This document shows, in pieces, positions 10,473 through 23,065 of a stretch of 64,000 bases of DNA. The notes under the pieces were generated by a model, which made no database searches, had not been told where the DNA came from, and worked only from the letters and a program-made list of their open reading frames with translations. The position numbers and the translations under genes are program-made. The stretch's first letter is position 1; each line of letters begins with the position of its first letter. Origin of the DNA: Chrysaora quinquecirrha (taxonomy: Eukaryota; Cnidaria; Scyphozoa; Semaeostomeae; Pelagiidae); contig JACTAT010000037.1 of assembly GCA_014526335.1 (NCBI GenBank), positions 2,623,777 to 2,687,776 of the forward strand. The letters are read 5' to 3'.

Positions 10473-11101
10473 ATTTTTTTTTTTGAGCTAGGCACATGCC
10501 TACGCCCGTTTAATTTTTCCAATTAACTCAACATATTTACAATTTAAAATAATATAATTAAATTAGTTATGAAATTGTTCAAATTGAAATGTATTGTTCA
10601 TTGCTAAATGTTCATTGTTTTAGAAATATCGTTAAAGTGTCCATTTTAATTTCAAATACAAATTTAACTAAATTATTCTAATAACAACAACTGATAACTA
10701 TTCTAATAAACTTAATACTACAACAACAACAAAACTATAACTACAATTAATCTTAATAAATTACTTACTTAACTAATGATAAAACTACAACGAATGAAAT
10801 TAATAAATTACTTAAATATATTTTAAGTTACCTAAATAAACCTAAAGAAACCCAATACTATAAAATTCTAATGTTAAAACCAAATGAATAAACTACAACT
10901 TATTGAATACTTATTAAACTACAATTGAAATTCCCTAATATTAAGTTAAAAAAATTCAAACGTTGAAACATTAAATAATTAATGCAATAAACGCAATAAT
11001 AATTCATAAAGTCTACGGAAATAAAAGGAAAGACGGAAAAATAAAGCAATAAAGAAAAGAGAAAAAAAATAGAAATCAGGAAAATGTAAACAAGGCAAGT
11101 C
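10473..11101 (-). other. 3' UTR and poly(A) of A2
   Basis: AT-rich, with recurrent TTGTAGTTTA-type motifs on the minus strand. It ends in the hairpin at 10489-10502, then GCTC and about 11 A. Near-identical to 33780-34406. Confidence 0.75.
10489..10502 (-). promoter_or_regulatory. 3'-terminal stem-loop of A-family element
   Basis: TAGGCATGTGCCTA just before the poly(A); arms TAGGCA/TGCCTA pair perfectly. The D element has a differently sequenced stem at the same place, suggesting a selected RNA structure, perhaps for RT recognition. Confidence 0.6.
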
Positions 11102-11951
11102 TCAGGGGGCGTTGATTTTGAGTTTTCTATTCTCAAGGGAAGCAAGGATGCCATTTTGACACCATTTTTGTTCGAAAAGATTGAGAGATTCAACATCCTG
11201 TGTACTGTGTAGCAATGAAATGTTCTTCTTTGAGCTTGGAAATAACCTTGAAGATGAATCTGTTTTTCAAATCATCTCCTTTGTTGTCAAAAATAATTTC
11301 ATTGCTTGTTTTCCAAATGACTGAAAAAGCTGCATCTCGTAAAAATTTTTCTACAGGTAAGTCGGGTTTATATTCGTAAAAGCCAAGGATAACAAACTTA
11401 AAAATGTTGTTTAGATTGAAGGTGGGTTGATTTTCTTAACAAGTTTGAATACAAATTTCCACAGTTTACTGACAGGGGTACAATTGAAAAAAGCATGAAG
11501 GGAAGTTTCATCATAGGAATTGCATCTTTGACACGCAGGGGTTTGGACAATCCTATGTCTATACAATCTGTCATAGGTAGGGAGACAAAGTTGAAGAAAC
11601 TTCCACTGAATATTGGAAAATTTGTGTCATGATTTCTTTTAAATAAAGTTTTGAAGAGTCTTGGCCAATTGACATAACCTATTTTTTGTTCCCAAAAAAC
11701 TCTAAATTTCTGAGCAATAACATTTTGATCTTTCAAGATGAGCATATTGTAGATTGTTTTGCAAGTCAGAGATGAAAATAAAACATATTCATCTTTGGTA
11801 TTTTTAATATAAAAGTCATCAGATAAACTTCTTTCATTGCTGCACTCAGTTGTTATTTTTTCTTTCCATTCAGGGGGTAAGCGTGATTTCAATTTGTGTA
11901 GAAACTGTCTGAGAATCCAGAAGGGATTAATTCATTCAGGGCAATGGAAGG
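11102..11951 (-). pseudogene. ORF2 C-terminal part of A2
   Basis: Ends at TGA 11102. A one-base deletion near 11615 (shared with A3, absent from A1) shifts the frame before the C-terminal zinc motif. Upstream it is cut by T2 at the TA 11952-11953. Confidence 0.75.
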
Positions 11952-11953
11952 TA

Positions 11954-14680
11954 CTATCTGGTCTCTAATAGACGGGGGGGTTGGAATAGTAGGGGGGGTT
12001 GGAAAAATCGAAAAAATTAATAGCCGGAGGGGTTGGAATAATAGGGGGTTGGAAAATATTTCAAAAATCAATAGCCGGGGGAGTTGGAAAAAATTAATTT
12101 TCTAAACTTTCGTTTTGGCAATGGAAGCTTTAACAATAACATAACATAACAACGATAGCACAAGAACTTTTCTTTTAAGTTTAGCTTCTACATGTCCTCT
12201 AACATATCAAAATGTTACGTTCATCTTCATTAACAATTTCTAAAAGACTGTCATTGTGTTCACTAGAATTGGTATTATCATCATCTTGCCTGGTTTTCGT
12301 CAGGATTCTTTTCTTTAAACTGTGCCTTCCTTCAAAAAGCCTGCCTTTATTTTATGAAGGTGCGGTTTGAACAATAAACTCGTCTCGTTATCCTCGAACA
12401 ACTTTTGAAGATCATCCAGAAACTTTGCCTCTTTATTCACATCAGAATCACTGCAAATGTTTTGAAGTGATTTGATAGCTGGCACATGGCTAGTAGATGG
12501 AAGAAACTCCTGATCTGCAGTGCTTTCAGCTTCCACCTCTCTTCTTTCACTTTCCACCTCGTCGTCGCTAGAAAATTGCTCACTGTTTTCAGACTCGGCT
12601 TCAGATGCTAAATCTTCAAAGATTGCTTAACCCTCCATGTAGTCAAGCAACTCCATTCCTTCGATATTATTACGTCGGATTCCTTTTGGAGGGATGAGGG
12701 TTTTTATGACGGCTTGTAAGTTGACAGGGAGTTTAGAGCTCAGTAGCTCTCTTCGGAATTCCAACATATCATCACCGATTAAGGAAAAGAGCTTATCAGA
12801 CACTAGGAAATCCTCTGATCCATCCAGTTTATTGGTGACGAAAAGCTTTTTGAACACAGCAGCAAAATCTACATCAGTTTCCTTCCAAGCAGCAAGAAGC
12901 AAGTTGATCATTTCCTCCCGACTTGGTGCAGGCACTTTATTCTTATCGACCTCCAATTTCTTTAACATCAGCGCCATTTCCTCATGCCTGTGTCTACTCT
13001 TGAGATGGTGATGGAGGTCAGTATCATTTGCTTGAATAAAACCAGTTATTCCTCCTCCCATTATAACAAGAATGTAACCTCTTAGGTAAAGGGCTTTTCT
13101 TACCTCGGGAATGAGATGTACGGCATAATCGTCTAAGACGTACATGGCGAAATCTTTCTGAGTAAAAGGATTGTAGCGATTGGGAAGATGGCTGATAGTT
13201 TCAAGCATTTGCTCGATTCGATAAGAGCCACTCGGAGACCATTGGTACTTTACAGAATCTGGAACTGATACTTTGGTACGTGTTCCTTTGCCTTTAAATA
13301 CAAACTCTGGATTTAATTTGATGCTCTTTTTATTAGTGGCTTGCGTGAAGACCGTCACCCTTTCCCGGGAAAGCATATAATTTTCTTTTACAAATGTATC
13401 CTCCCCCTTGAATGCGAGTGTTTTTTGCTGGGAGCTTTCGTTGCGATGAAGGGGCATCTGGTCGCCATTGATAATAGGGGGGTCAACACCATACTTTTGA
13501 ATGAAGAATCTTCGAATTGTCCAAATGTTTTTTTAGGTAATCCTGCAGGCGTTTAACCAGGTCGGCTTTCTTGATCGAAAAACGTTTGTTAGGCTTCCTT
13601 AAACGTATTCCGTATTCTTTTTCCCAGCCCTTGATCCAGCAGTTACTAAACTTAAGTCTCTCGTTTTCAGACACAGGATTCTGTCCAAGCCACTGCTCGT
13701 ATAGTTGGTTGGCCTTCAGTTTAAAAAGGCGTTGAGGAAGACGTCCCCTCAGCGTTTCTCTCACATCAACAAACCAGGCAAACAACGCTTGCCGAACATC
13801 TGAAGCTTTAATCTTTCTACCGGCGCCGGACGCTCTTGCCTTCTTTGGTGGGCACGAAGAAGGATCTTGTAAGATATCTATATCTTGGTATGAACGGGAA
13901 GCTAGCTTGATAGCTCTCTCAAATGCTGGATCGCCGTTACGGACGTCGTCTAAATCGGAGTAGAACATGCGAACAGCTTTGGCAACGTAGTTGTTTTGAT
14001 TGGCACATGTTTTTTTCTTTTGTAGTCGTACTTCGTTTTCCCTTGATTTCGCTGAACCTCAGCATCATATTCTTCCTTGCAGCTTTTCACCAATTCGGCT
14101 AGAGCCAGTTTCTCTTCTATCGAGTATATTTTCTTTTCACCGCGAATAAATTTTCAATCCATCGTTCCTGCCATCGATGCAACAACTTTTAAGAATGTGT
14201 TCGTGTTTTTGCTTGCAAATTCTAGACCATGTTCACACTTCACACAAAAAGAAATTTCAGTGACGCTTTTTAACAATCACGTGTAGGAACACAAAGATTA
14301 CCACATTCGTCATGTGTGGAACATGATAGGAAGTCTCACGTGAAATTTTCGATCACGTTCCACACGTTTATGCACATGATAGATCTTTGTATTCGTACAC
14401 GTGATTGTTAACAACGTCAAGTTTATGCACATGATAGATCTTTATATTCGTACACGTGATTGTTAACAACGATGGACATTCCATACTATTGTGCACATTG
14501 GAAATTCTATTTTATGTATTGAAAAGTGTTGGGCTAACAGAATTTTGTTGTGTTGCTTTTGTCTTGTTTGGAACTCGTTGCCAGAATTGATTAGCGGGGG
14601 GGTTGGAATAAGAATGTCCTGGGTGGAAAATTTTCTAAAAATTAATAAGCGGGGGGGGACGTCTATTAGAGACCAGAGAG
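11954..14680 (-). mobile_element. DDE transposon T2 (same insertion site as T1)
   Basis: 2,727 bp; TA at 11952-11953 and 14681-14682; same terminal repeats and same position within ORF2 as T1 and T3. Shared site and near-identical flanks mean it was copied with its host segment, not inserted anew. Confidence 0.88.
12627..14162 (-). pseudogene. Transposase of T2, broken
   Basis: Near-identical to the 1508-3163 gene, but with CGA to TGA at the codon after MD near 14156, a shortened stretch near 13990, and an extra T near 13530 that splits it into 12627-13457 and 13483-13968 frames. The catalytic Asp regions remain recognisable. The acidic tail beyond the shared TAA lies at 12315-12626 with a further one-base deletion. 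Confidence 0.8.
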
Positions 14681-14682
14681 TA

Positions 14683-17643
14683 AGAACCCAGTTGTAAATT
14701 CATAACAAATGTCTCGTATTGTTGTAATCTTAGCGTGTATCCAAGCATTACTGGTATCAACATGTGTGAAATAGTTGTCGAATAAAGGTTCATTGTAAAT
14801 TCCTTCAATATCTGTGGGTTTTAGTCTAAGGTCTGAAAAATTTGCTGCAAAACATTTTATGACATCTCGATAAAACTGTGGGACATGTTTCATTTCAATC
14901 GAACGTAAGTAACATTTGAATATTTTGGCTCCAATGTTAAAGTTCTTATACTTATCAAAGTTCAAGGCGAACAGTGCTTTCCATTTTTACTGATTGTCAT
15001 TTTGAAGATATTTTGAAATCCAAGATAATTTAATGGCATCAGCTTTCTTTTCAATATCTATTATGTTCAACCCCCCTAATTCGTATGGAAGTCTTGCTTG
15101 TGTACGCTTAATAGGATCTTTTTTATTCTGATAAATGAACTTCCACAGTCGGTCGTTAATTTTCTTGAGAACCCACTGGGGAAGAGGATCTATGGCTGCA
15201 GTGTACCAGAAGACCGAACTGGCCAGCTGGTTTGCTACCACAGCCCTCCCCCTCAAAGAAAGATCAGGAGAAGTCCAAAGGTCTAAGGTTTTTATAAATT
15301 TGTTTACACGTGGGTCCCAAGTTTCTTTTTCTTTCAAAACAGGGCCATGGTAAACACCTAGAATTTTCAATGCTTCTCTACCCCATTTCAAATCAAATGG
15401 ATTGTCTGATCTGTTTTTATATCTGCCAAGCCAAATTCCATTACTTTTTGCTTTGTTTATTTTTGCTCCTGATGCCATTTCAAAATCTTGGACACAATCA
15501 AAGGTTGATTTGACGGACTGTTCACCTTGCAGGATTATTGTTGTGTCATCAGCATACTGGGTAATTTTAAATTCAACATTTGTTATTGTAATATGAGTAA
15601 TGTCTTGGTTTTTTCTGATTGATATTGCAAAAATTTCAGAAACGAGGACATATAATAAGGGGGATAGGGGACATCCCTGCCTCACTCCCCTACCAAGGGC
15701 GAATGGGGCAGAGATGTACCCATTTACTTTAACTAGACTACTAATATTAGAATACAATGTTTTAATATATGAAATGAATTGTGGCCCAAAACCAAAGCTT
15801 TCTAGTGTTTTGAAAAGGAAATTCCATTTCACACGGTCAAAGGCTTTCATTTGATCTAAGGATAGAAGGGCTGCTGGGAGATTTTCATTTTCAGCATAGT
15901 AAAGGAGATCGCTTAATATATGTCCGTTTGAAAGAATTGATCTATTTGGGACACTACATGTTTGGTCTTCACTTACGATACAAGATAAAACATTGCGTAA
16001 ACGATTAGCAAGAGTTTTTGCAATAATTTTATAATCAACATTCAGCAGACTTATTGGTCTCCAATTTCCAAGATCACTTTTTTCACCCTTTTTATATAAT
16101 GTTGAAATTAGGCGTTGGGAATGAGAAAGTTGTTTTAATTCAAAGCAGGTATTAGCAACTCTTGTAAAATGTTCCCCAATAATATTCCAGAAGGTCTTGT
16201 AAAATTCCACTGGAATACCATCGAGGCCTGGTGTTTTATTATTTTTCATTTTAGAAAGGGCTGTGTATAGTTCATCTTCTGTTAGTTGGCCTTCGCAACT
16301 GTCTCTGTCAATGTCAGAAAGTTTGTTTTCTACTTTTGAGAGCAGTTGATCTTGCTTAGTAGTATCTGTTGGTTTGTTTTCAAACAAGTCGGAGTAAAAT
16401 GTTTTGACAGTTTCAAGCATATATTTTGGATTGTTTACTATTGTTCCTGTTCTGGTCTTAACAGACTTCATGACTTGTGCAGCTTGACGTTTTTTCTCTA
16501 AATTACAAAAATATTTGGTGACCCTTGCACCCTCTTCTGTCCAACGTGCTTTTGCTTTGACTTTTAAATTTAATGCTTTATTTGTTTCAAGGCGTTTTAT
16601 TTCTTTTGTGATACGGTCTACTAAATCTCTGAATGACTGTCTGTCTGTCTGCTCCGGTTTTTTGGTTGCATTGCGCAATTGCTTATAAAGTTTTGACTTT
16701 TTTTTTTACGTTCAATTGAGAGTTTTATGCAATATTGTTTAGTAATTGTTGCTATTTGTTTTTTAGCCTTATCCCACCAATCAAGTGGATTATGAAAATC
16801 GTCAAATATGGAAATCCAAAAAAACTGGAGAAATCCTGACATTGCAAGTTGATAATCTTCTTGTTGTAAGATGGACGTATTCATTTTCCATGATCCCTTT
16901 CCCCTCTTTATCTTATCAAAATAAAAAACCAGTAACAGTTTCTGATGATCAGAGTGGGGAAAGGGAACAGTTTTACATTTTGTAAAGTAATCCAGTGTAG
17001 CTTTTGAGGTATAGAATCTGTCAAGTCTGCTGTATGTTCCAACTGGGCTTTTGTATGTATATTGCTTTTCATCAGGGTGAAAGGTTCTCCAAATATCTTG
17101 TAAATAATTTTCATTAATGGTCTTAATTAGAGGATTTTTTGATCTGTCTGTGTATGTTATGTCCCTACTTCTGTCTAAGTTAATATCAAGAACTGTATTG
17201 AAATCACCGCCATAAATTATAAATTCAACATCTGGATAATTTTGGATCTTAGTCTGAATTTCAGAAAATTTATCCTTTCTTTTTTGTGTTTTATTACCTC
17301 CTGCAGGAGCATATACATTTATCAATAGAAAGCAGTGATCATCATAGGTCAAGTCAGTAAAAATGTAGTTTCCTTCTTGGCTAATTTCATTAGAATGTAT
17401 GGTTGCGTTGAAATTTTCAGAAATAAGAGTGCTAACACCTGCAAAATTATTGGCAGAAATTGAATGAATTTTGGTGCCTTTCCATCTATTGTCAGAAATG
17501 ATTGAATGTTTAGTATTTACATTTAGATGCGTTTCTTGCAAAAATATAATATCGGGCTTGTCATTATTAAGATGGTGAAAGATTGCTTCTGCTTTGTTTT
17601 TGTCATTTAAACCATTAACATTTATACTAACTATAGATGGCAT
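14683..17643 (-). pseudogene. ORF2 of A2: endonuclease and reverse transcriptase
   Basis: EN frame 17643-16621: MPSIVSINVNGL, E37 in LQETH, D147/N149 in YGGDFN, SDH 231-233. RT frame 16678-14987 (563 codons): GLDGIPVEFY, RPISLLNVDYKI, D275 in SLDQMKAFDRV, GVRQGCPLSPLL, YADD 375-378, then the C-terminal GGLN region. EN and RT are separated by a one-base change in a T run at about 16697-16706; A3 is in frame there. RT ends at the TAA after QNDNQ, where A6 has an Ala codon; a further 99 codons continue to T2 (14965-14666). Confidence 0.85.
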
Positions 17644-17706
17644 ATTGAGCTAGGTTTTGGGACACAATTCAATTCAAGCTACAAATTCATTAAAAAAGTA
17701 AAAAAA

Positions 17707-18333
17707 TTAGGTGAATGTGTGTTGATGTGAATGTGTTTTTTGCCTCTTCTTCTTCCTCTTTGTTCTTTCTGAGTCTTGGTGTGTGGACGTCGTCTTCTGT
17801 GATGATGAGGATGAGGAAATGGGTCTTTTATGTTGTGATGAAATGGAGGTAGTATTTGGAGATCAGGTGCGTTGACTGAGTGAGAATACAGATGTAATGA
17901 CTGGGGATGTTGCTTGTGTGTTTGGAGGTGAATAATTAAAAAGAGTTTGTGCAATAGTTTGTGTGATTAAATGTGAGTTTGGGGTGATTTGTGTGGATGG
18001 TGAAAATTGTTGTTGTTGTTCATTGGATGGGGTAATGATAGGTGAGTTGGTTGAAGGTGTTGTAATATGTGGATGTGTGGTAATATAGTTTTATTGTGGA
18101 AATGCGTTCTGTTGTGATATGTTTGGAAGGATGGATTGTGATTCAAATTGTTGTGTGGCTTGTGGAGATTCTGGGAGTTTGGAATGATGATATTGCCTTG
18201 TGCCGATATTAATGGTTGGGTTGGTTGAACTGGTGGTGGTTGTGGAATGGGTGGAGGGCCCTCAGCCTCGCTACCACTGCTTCCGTCAAACTGTGTTGGG
18301 TCATCGTCTTGTTGGTCTCCCTCACTCTCATTC

Positions 18334-18373
<40 letters not shown>

Positions 18374-19486
18374 CTTTGTTCGAGGGCCTAAGCCTATACT
18401 TAGGCCCTGCTTGTCTGTCCTGTTCGTCTGTCTCACTCTCACAATTGTCCTGTGGCTGTGATGTAGGCCTAAGACGATTCCTAGGCAGTGGCCTGTCCAG
18501 TTCACTGTTATAGTCAGACAGTATTACTGTATCACCGTCAAAATTGTTGTCGTCACTGTTGTCATCACTCATGTCACTGTCAGATGTTTGTCTTCGTACC
18601 GTATTGTGAGTTGTTGGTCTGTCACCGTTTTGTCTAATGTCACAGTCCACGTAGTTATGTCCATCGTCTCCACAGTAATAGCAAAGCTTTAGGCCCCTCA
18701 GGTTGCAATTGATGGTGAGATGGAAAGTTGAATTACAATGAATGCAGATGGGTTGACGTCCTCTAAATGAAATGAGTATTTTCTGGCCGAAGATGATTAT
18801 GAAGGGTGGGAGTGGGTTTTCAGGATTAGGATAGATGGTGCATAAACGTTTGCCAGTGGATATTGTGGGAAATTCTTGATATGTTTGATTCCAGATGTTC
18901 AATATTTTTCATGGCACTCAAGCTGTTCAAAAATGGCTGAATTTGAGATGTCAGGTGAGGCAAATGGGATGGTAATGAGTGTTGGTCTTTGGCGTATAGG
19001 CTGTATTGGTAATGGGTGTTCAGGTTGAGAAGGAAGGAATATGGTTTTTGATAAGAGGACATCAACCAATTGTGATGATGATAATATGGCGTTTCAATTA
19101 TAATGACGTTGTCTGGGTGGCATTCGTTGTAAGTGAGTGATGGCACAGGGGTTATTTAATGTCTTGTGAATTGTTTTGATGATTTTGATGTGTGTTATTG
19201 ATGATTTGGTATAAAATTTAATGCCTCTGAATGCTAGGCCACTGTGAGTAGTTTCTTTTTTATCTTTACGTAAGGTTTCTGCAAAGGTATTACCTGCGAT
19301 GTTCTGAGTTTCTGTATCCTGTTCATTGTCTGATGTTATTGATTGATTCTCTTCCGATTGCTGTTCTTTCTCCTGCGCATGCGCGATTCTTGAAGGCTGT
19401 ATATTATCATCTTCAACAATGTCACTCCATCTTCTATTGGATTCCATCTGTAGATCTTCTGTGGCACTATTACCTGACAGGTCCAT
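17707..19486 (-). pseudogene. ORF1 of A2, frameshifted
   Basis: Starts MDLSGNSATED 11 nt after U1 nt 21. Three frames (19486-19094, 19146-18826, 18902-17967) together cover the A5 ORF1 alignment; both CCHC knuckles are present (CIHCNSTFHLTINC, CYYCGDDGHNYVDC). The polyQ run is 13. A one-base G deletion near 18173 removes the C-terminal frame. Confidence 0.8.
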
Positions 19487-19497
19487 GCTTAGGCACT

Positions 19498-19518
19498 TCT
19501 TCCCTGTCAGGTAAGTAT
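19498..19518 (-). pseudogene. U1 snRNA: U1 snRNA 5' fragment (nt 1-21)
   Basis: Same junction as 9051-9071. Confidence 0.9.
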
Positions 19519-19893
19519 GCAGATTTTTCTTGCAGAGAGGCGCTCGTTCAGGAACTTCTCGTTTCAAATGTGGTACATCGGCAACAGACCACAAGTGAGA
19601 GGGTGGCACTTCCATTCCCTTGAGATTGGCATAGGATGAGAAGAGATTTGATTGGACTCGTCGCTGTCGCAAGTCGCTCATGCTATGGTGGTGGTGAAAG
19701 GTTGAATAAATAAGGCAGAACATACAACGCTTGAGGCATAAAAAAAGTTGATGTGTGGAATGCGAGAGACGGATTGCCAAGACATCCGCATGTTGCTGCA
19801 TTGCTGTTGGCAAGACGATGACGACAGACAGAGATGTGGCATAGTGGAAGGTTTGCTGTGTTGCTTGTTTTACATTTACACTTGAAGATGAGG
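19519..19893 (-). promoter_or_regulatory. U2-U1 spacer
   Basis: Conserved spacer as at 9072-9446; no additional gene seen. Confidence 0.5.
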
Positions 19894-20045
19894 GGGTGGG
19901 CCATCCATGGCGGCACTGCAATACCAGGACAACCCGTGTCCGGGGTGAAGCAAGCTTCAGACCCACGGACCAATTCCAAAAATCAGTTTAATATTTGAGC
20001 ACCCTTGGGTGCATATCAGATATTAAGCTGATAAGAACAGATACT
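19894..20045 (-). pseudogene. U2 snRNA: U2 snRNA 3' part (nt 35-186), split by B1
   Basis: 152 nt from AGTATCTG to the 3' end, intact Sm site. Preceded on the minus strand by the B1 poly(A). The matching U2 5' part is not adjacent because of the 7.2 kb tandem duplication. Confidence 0.92.
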
Positions 20046-20074
20046 TTTTTTTTTTTTTCATTTTATATTATTTG

Positions 20075-20109
20075 GAGGTGCCCCCTGTTAAGCAGTAGGT
20101 ACACCTCCA
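20075..20109 (-). promoter_or_regulatory. 3' stem-loop of B-family element
   Basis: GGAGGTG...CACCTCC arms of 7 bp around a loop holding ACTGCTTAACAGGGGGCA. C1 carries the related ACTGTTTATCAGGGGCA near 46645-46663, so this is a conserved 3' signature of the U2-targeted families. Confidence 0.6.
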
Positions 20110-20343
20110 GGCCCCCCATAGACATGGCAAGGGCAGTGTACATGAAATCAGATTAATTACAATGATACTAAAATTTTAGTGATCGAAACTAATTAATTAC
20201 AATTATACTGTATTAATTCCATATCATACTGTTATGAAACACATTGAATCAGGTGTAATTGTCAATCTTACTTAATACAATAATAATTAAAATCTCGTAG
20301 TATTGTTCGTGTGATAATTAAACTAGGTGAAATGATTAAAAGA

Positions 20344-22172
20344 TTAAATGTTAAAATGAATCGAATTATTTTCTACGCTTGCAATTAAACTATTTACAGT
20401 GAAAGCCTTGAGAGACTTTCCTCCATCCATTGATATCGTGTTAAAGGCTATTGTGATTCGGTCTCTGATTACTTTTCTGATTTCTAGGATAATTTGCTTA
20501 CTAGTTTGAAATTTCTTATCATAAACAGTTTTGCATCTGCTATTCCAGATATGATAGCAAATTAATTTTATTAGATACAATAAAAGAGGTCTACAATGAA
20601 AACTTACGGAGGTGGGTAGGATGCGCAAGAAAACAGTTTCCGTTGTCAAATCGAAACTGTTTGTGCCGAGAGATTGCAAAATTTCTTTAAAATTAATCCA
20701 GGTCTCTATAGCAACAGGGCATTCCAAAAACACGTGCTCTATGGTTTCTGCTTTATTGCAGCGTTTACAGAGACCATCGGTTTTAAGGCCCCAGGATTTG
20801 AGATAATCTAAAGTTTTCAAAACGCGATGGGTAATCTTCCAGGAAACATCATTTTCGTATCCTGTGGATAGGCCGTGAAGAGAGGAGGACCAAATAATAT
20901 TCCAAGGGAGGTTGCGTGACTGGACGACGATCTCCCAGATTTGTTGTGATCGAGGTTCAATCTGCAACCTATTTAATATAAGTTTATATAAATTACGTAC
21001 ATTTAAGCTAGCAGAATTAAATGATTTGATATCAGCACTAAGCTTATTTACAAGCGACAACAAAATATCGTAGAGGGGAGGGCGATATAGTGAATTTGGA
21101 GTGTTATTACTTCTAAGAAAGGACCATAAGGTAGAGTATTTTGAAAGGCTGCGAGCAATCCAATAGCGAGCAAGGAAAATCCATTTAACAGTTGCTCCTT
21201 GGTCACAAATTGTATGTAAGGAGCGCAGAAGGAGTGCTTGATTCTTCAGCCGAAGGTTAATGAGGCCTAAGCCCCCTTTATCTCGGGGTTGGTAGATGAC
21301 TTCTCGTTTGACGAGTTCATTTCTAGACGACCATAAAAAGTTGAATACAAGTGTATAGATCCTTATTAGGATGTTAGGAGGAATAGGATAGACGGTAGAG
21401 AGGTAAATGAGACCGGAAAGACCAAGTGTGTTAATGATCATTACTTTTCCATGCAATGATAGAGAGCGATTCGACCAAGCGAAGAGACGTTGCTCCAGTT
21501 TATTGACCCGCTTAGTAAAAGCGTCGTTGATTGCCTCATTTGAGCCAAAAGCAACACCAAGGATTTCAATGTCATCAGAAGCCCAGTTTAGTTCTGGGAC
21601 AGAGCGTGAAGCGCAACCTTTGTATTTCCCGAACCAGACACCTTCGGATTTCCCTTTCGAGAAATTTACTTTGGAGCCTGATCCAGCTTCAAAATCACGG
21701 ACGGATTTGAAAGCTTCCTTTACTGAATTATCATCAGTAACAAGGATGGTCGTGTCATCCGCATATTGACTGATTTTAGCCGGTGAAGCGGAGCCAGGAA
21801 GTGGTAGTCCAGAGACAAGACTATTATTGCGGATCATGCGTTGCCTAGTGTTTCTGCTACCAAACAGTACAATAAAGGAGAAAGAGGGCATCCTTGGCGG
21901 ACCCCTCTTTGGAGAAGAAATTTTCTGGAAGAATGACCGTTATTTAGGACACATGACGACACGTTGTTGTAGAGTGTCGTAATGAAGCTGATGAAGACGG
22001 GTCCGAAATTCATGCACTTCATAATTTTATTGAGAAAGTCCCAATTTACACGATCAAAGGCTTTCTCTTGATCGACTTTGATGATTGCTAGGGGTAGATT
22101 CTTTTGTTCAGCATAAGAGATTGAATCTCTTACCAGAAAAAGGTTATCAAAGATAGTTCTTCCGGGACGCAA
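20344..22172 (-). pseudogene. ORF2 RT core and C-terminus of B1
   Basis: Frames 22172-21834 (motif A VDQEKAFDRVNWDFL; GVRQGCPLSPLLYC) and 21891-20344 (SQYADDTTI; LSLHGKVMI; GGLGLINLR; zinc motif CKRCNKAETIEHVFLEC). The two are separated near 21835 by a small indel relative to B2. The start is lost. Confidence 0.83.
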
Positions 22173-23065
22173 CAGGTTTGGTCCTCGTTCAATATAGAAG
22201 GAAGAACAGTTTTAAGGCGGTTTGCAAGGGCTTTAGTGCCAATTTTATAATCAACGTTAAGCAGAGATATCGGACGCCAATTTTTGAGGTCGAGTTTGTC
22301 TCCTTTTTTAAACAAGAGAGATATTAAAGCAAGTCTCATGGACTCGGGGAGCAAACCAGAATAAAGGGAGTAATTGAGAACATCAACGAGATCGGAGCCA
22401 AGTATTGGCCAGAACGTTTTATAGAATTCTGAAGGAAGGCCATCAGAGCCGGGCGATTTTTGCCCCTTCATTGAAGACAAAGCATCGTAACAGGATTGTA
22501 AATCCAGCTTAGCCTCTAAGGAGTCCCGTTCTTCGGGCGACAGACGCTTTTCGATTTGCGAAAGAAGAAATTCTTGAGCTGCAAGATCAGGATTCTCGGC
22601 AGTGTATAAATTTTCGTAAAACTGAGCAGACGTTTCTAATATGTCCTGAGTGGAGGTAACGGTTCTGCCCTCGCATTTCAATGCCGAAATAACTTTAGAG
22701 CCTTGGACACAATCAAAGGTTGATTTGACGGACTGTTCACCTTGCAGGATTATTGTTGTGTCATCAGCATACTGGGTAATTTTAAATTCAACATTTGTTA
22801 TTGTAATATGAGTAATGTCTTGGTTTTTTCTGATTGATATTGCAAAAATTTCAGAAACGAGGACATATAATAAGGGGGATAGGGGACATCCCTGCCTCAC
22901 TCCCCTACCAAGGGCGAATGGGGCAGAGATGTACCCATTTACTTTAACTAGACTACTAATATTAGAATACAATGTTTTAATATATGAAATGAATTGTGGC
23001 CCAAAACCAAAGCTTTCTAGTGTTTTGAAAAGGAAATTCCATTTCACACGGTCAAAGGCTTTCAT
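22130..23065 (-). CDS. In-frame chimeric ORF: A-family RT catalytic part fused to B-family RT N-terminus
   Basis: 311 codons. Residues 1 to about 121 are A-type RT from MKAFDRVKWNFL through GVRQGCPLSPLL and YADD; residues from about 122 on (GSKVISALKCEGRT) are B-type upstream RT sequence up to RPISLLNVDYKI. The motif order is therefore scrambled and the product cannot be a normal RT. It arose at the duplication junction 22702-22706. Expression is unlikely. Confidence 0.75.
   Translation of the reverse strand: MKAFDRVKWNFLFKTLESFGFGPQFISYIKTLYSNISSLVKVNGYISAPFALGRGVRQGCPLSPLLYVLVSEIFAISIRKNQDITHITITNVEFKITQYADDTTIILQGEQSVKSTFDCVQGSKVISALKCEGRTVTSTQDILETSAQFYENLYTAENPDLAAQEFLLSQIEKRLSPEERDSLEAKLDLQSCYDALSSMKGQKSPGSDGLPSEFYKTFWPILGSDLVDVLNYSLYSGLLPESMRLALISLLFKKGDKLDLKNWRPISLLNVDYKIGTKALANRLKTVLPSILNEDQTCCVPEELSLITFFW

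Larger units (their letters stand above)
10473..19497 (-). mobile_element. U1-targeted non-LTR retrotransposon A2, full extent
   Basis: 9.0 kb including the 2.7 kb transposon T2. 3' junction: poly(A) then U1 nt 26; 5' junction: U1 nt 21 then ORF1 leader. Net target change is loss of U1 nt 22-25. It contains all segments in order: leader, ORF1, ORF2 (EN, RT, zinc), about 630 bp AT-rich 3' UTR, poly(A). Several one-base frameshifts disable it as read. Confidence 0.88.
20046..22701 (-). mobile_element. U2-targeted retrotransposon B1, 3' half
   Basis: Poly(A) at U2 nt 34/35, about 285 bp 3' UTR with a terminal hairpin (20075-20109), then the ORF2 C-terminal two thirds. It ends at CTTGG (22702-22706), where sequence switches to A-family RT. 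Near-identical to B2 27252-29896. Confidence 0.87.
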
